Shown here in pieces: positions 63,199 to 64,000 of a stretch of DNA of 64,000 nucleotides (positions are counted from its first letter, which is position 1; each line of letters opens with the position of its first letter). The position numbers were made by a program, and so were the translations under genes. The notes under the pieces are model-generated. The model worked only from the letters and a program-made list of their open reading frames with translations. It ran no database searches and was not told the DNA's origin. Source of the stretch: Haematococcus lacustris (lineage: Eukaryota > Chlorophyta > Chlorophyceae > Chlamydomonadales > Haematococcaceae); contig JASKMD010000031.1 in NCBI GenBank assembly GCA_030144725.1, positions 1,824,712-1,888,711 of the forward strand, written 5' to 3'.

Positions 63199-64000
63199 TC
63201 ACAGCAAGCCATGCTGAGCCTTATACAAGTTCACGCAGTCAGGGGCATTTGCTAGATTGCTGGCAGGCTCCCAAGTGTTGTCAGAGTCTTCATAGCCCTT
63301 CCACTTGACAAGGTACTCCTTTGCTTTACCTGCACGCACATGCCGGTGGTTCACAATGCGTTCTACTTCATACTGTGGGGAATCATCTAGCCAGCCCAAC
63401 TCAGTGGGGGGTAGACGACCAAAGTTGCCCTCATAGGGTCTTAGCAATGACACATGGAACACAGGATGAATCCTGGACATGGCTGGTGGCAGTGTCAGCT
63501 TTACAGCGTCCTCGCCCACATGAGCTTCAATCCTGAAAGGCCCCACATACCGTGGCAGCAGCTTCCTGGCTTTGCCCACCATGTTACGCAGGTTCATGGT
63601 ACTAAGCAGCACACGGTCACCCACTTGGAACACACTGTCCGAGGATTTCCTGTGTGGATTAGCACCATTAGCCTGGCGGCTCTGTGCCAGTTTCATGCAC
63701 CGTCTGGCTTCCTTGAACACCCTTCTCCCAGCCTTCAGAGAAGAACTGGGCCATAGGAGGTGGCAACCGAGGTAACTCATGGGTCACCGGTGTCACTGGG
63801 GACTGTCCATAGTTAACCAGGAAAGGTGTAGACTTAATGCTTTCTTGCCATGAGTTATTAATTGCAAACTCGGCAAACGAGAGGTGTTTAGGCCAGTCTC
63901 GTTGAGTGGGAGAGATATAATGCCTAAGCATCTCCTCCAACACTTTGTTGTAACGCTCAACCTGCCCGTTTGACTGGGGGTGATAGCTGGAGGTGAGTGA
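63199..64000 (-). pseudogene. Ty3 chromovirus pol C-terminus: integrase and chromodomain, cut by window end
   Basis: Minus strand from the window edge: SLTSSYHPQSNGQVERYNKV (end of the integrase core), LEEMLRHYISPTQRDWPKHL, FAINNSWQESIKSTPFLVNY, then [14 protein letters not shown] and [15 protein letters not shown] (GPY/F module), [14 protein letters not shown], and the chromodomain [20 protein letters not shown], ending at 63199. The frame changes near 63690-63745 ([10 protein letters not shown] versus [14 protein letters not shown]), so this copy has a frameshift. It belongs to a different lineage from the 1.5-11 kb element (a cleaner VKWKGY chromodomain and a shorter LTR). Confidence 0.88.

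Overview
This is a repeat- and transposon-dominated stretch of a eukaryotic nuclear genome. The GC-rich, short-intron gene style, the kinds of transposons (Ty3 chromoviruses, KDZ, hAT, LINE) and a Fanzor-type gene I recognise from memory as abundant in green algae all point to a chlamydomonadalean green alga, with Haematococcus as my best guess (recollection, not a search). I see no bacterial operons, rRNA or CRISPR array, and no convincing tRNA gene.

Layout. 1-1.05 kb: a broken LINE reverse transcriptase. 1.46-11.16 kb: a full-length minus-strand Ty3 retrotransposon with 457-bp LTRs and a 5-bp GTTGG target duplication. It carries a second, non-autonomous plus-strand LTR element inside pol and a 245-bp terminal-inverted-repeat element inside its 5' LTR. 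11.2-18.4 kb: a satellite zone with arrays of the palindrome CTACAGTACTGTAG, a G6(CAG)n minisatellite, an 850-bp (GGGCT)n array and other tandem repeats. 19.1-27.4 kb: a minus-strand multi-exon WD40 gene whose 4.8-kb intron holds, in antisense, a transposon encoding a Fanzor (eukaryotic TnpB-like, RNA-guided nuclease family) protein; two internally deleted relatives of that transposon lie in neighbouring introns. 28.3-28.8 and 29.9-32.3 kb: minus-strand coiled-coil genes. 32.3-40.6 kb: sparse, with a 177-bp foldback element, a 1.26-kb (GGGCT)n array and small repeats. 40.66-47.73 and 52.46-59.53 kb: two nearly identical direct copies of a 7.07-kb segment carrying a decayed KDZ-type transposase, a Fanzor C-terminal exon and a 50-bp minisatellite. 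Between them lie broken hAT pieces, a coiled-coil ORF and another Fanzor exon. 59.7-62.7 kb: a 44-bp minisatellite, GGCTA-type and 15-bp repeats, and a 1.1-kb (GGGGA)n array. 62.74-64.0 kb: the 3' end of another minus-strand Ty3 chromovirus, cut by the window edge.

The most notable content is the Fanzor story: a nearly complete gene with the RuvC landmarks, two lesions (one stop, one G-run frameshift), a missing zinc-ribbon cysteine set, a GC-AG intron made almost wholly of a hexanucleotide array, deletion derivatives sharing its ends, and a second Fanzor lineage represented by scattered exons. The best candidate host genes are the WD40 gene and the 29.9-32.3 kb coiled-coil gene; almost everything else is mobile or satellite DNA.
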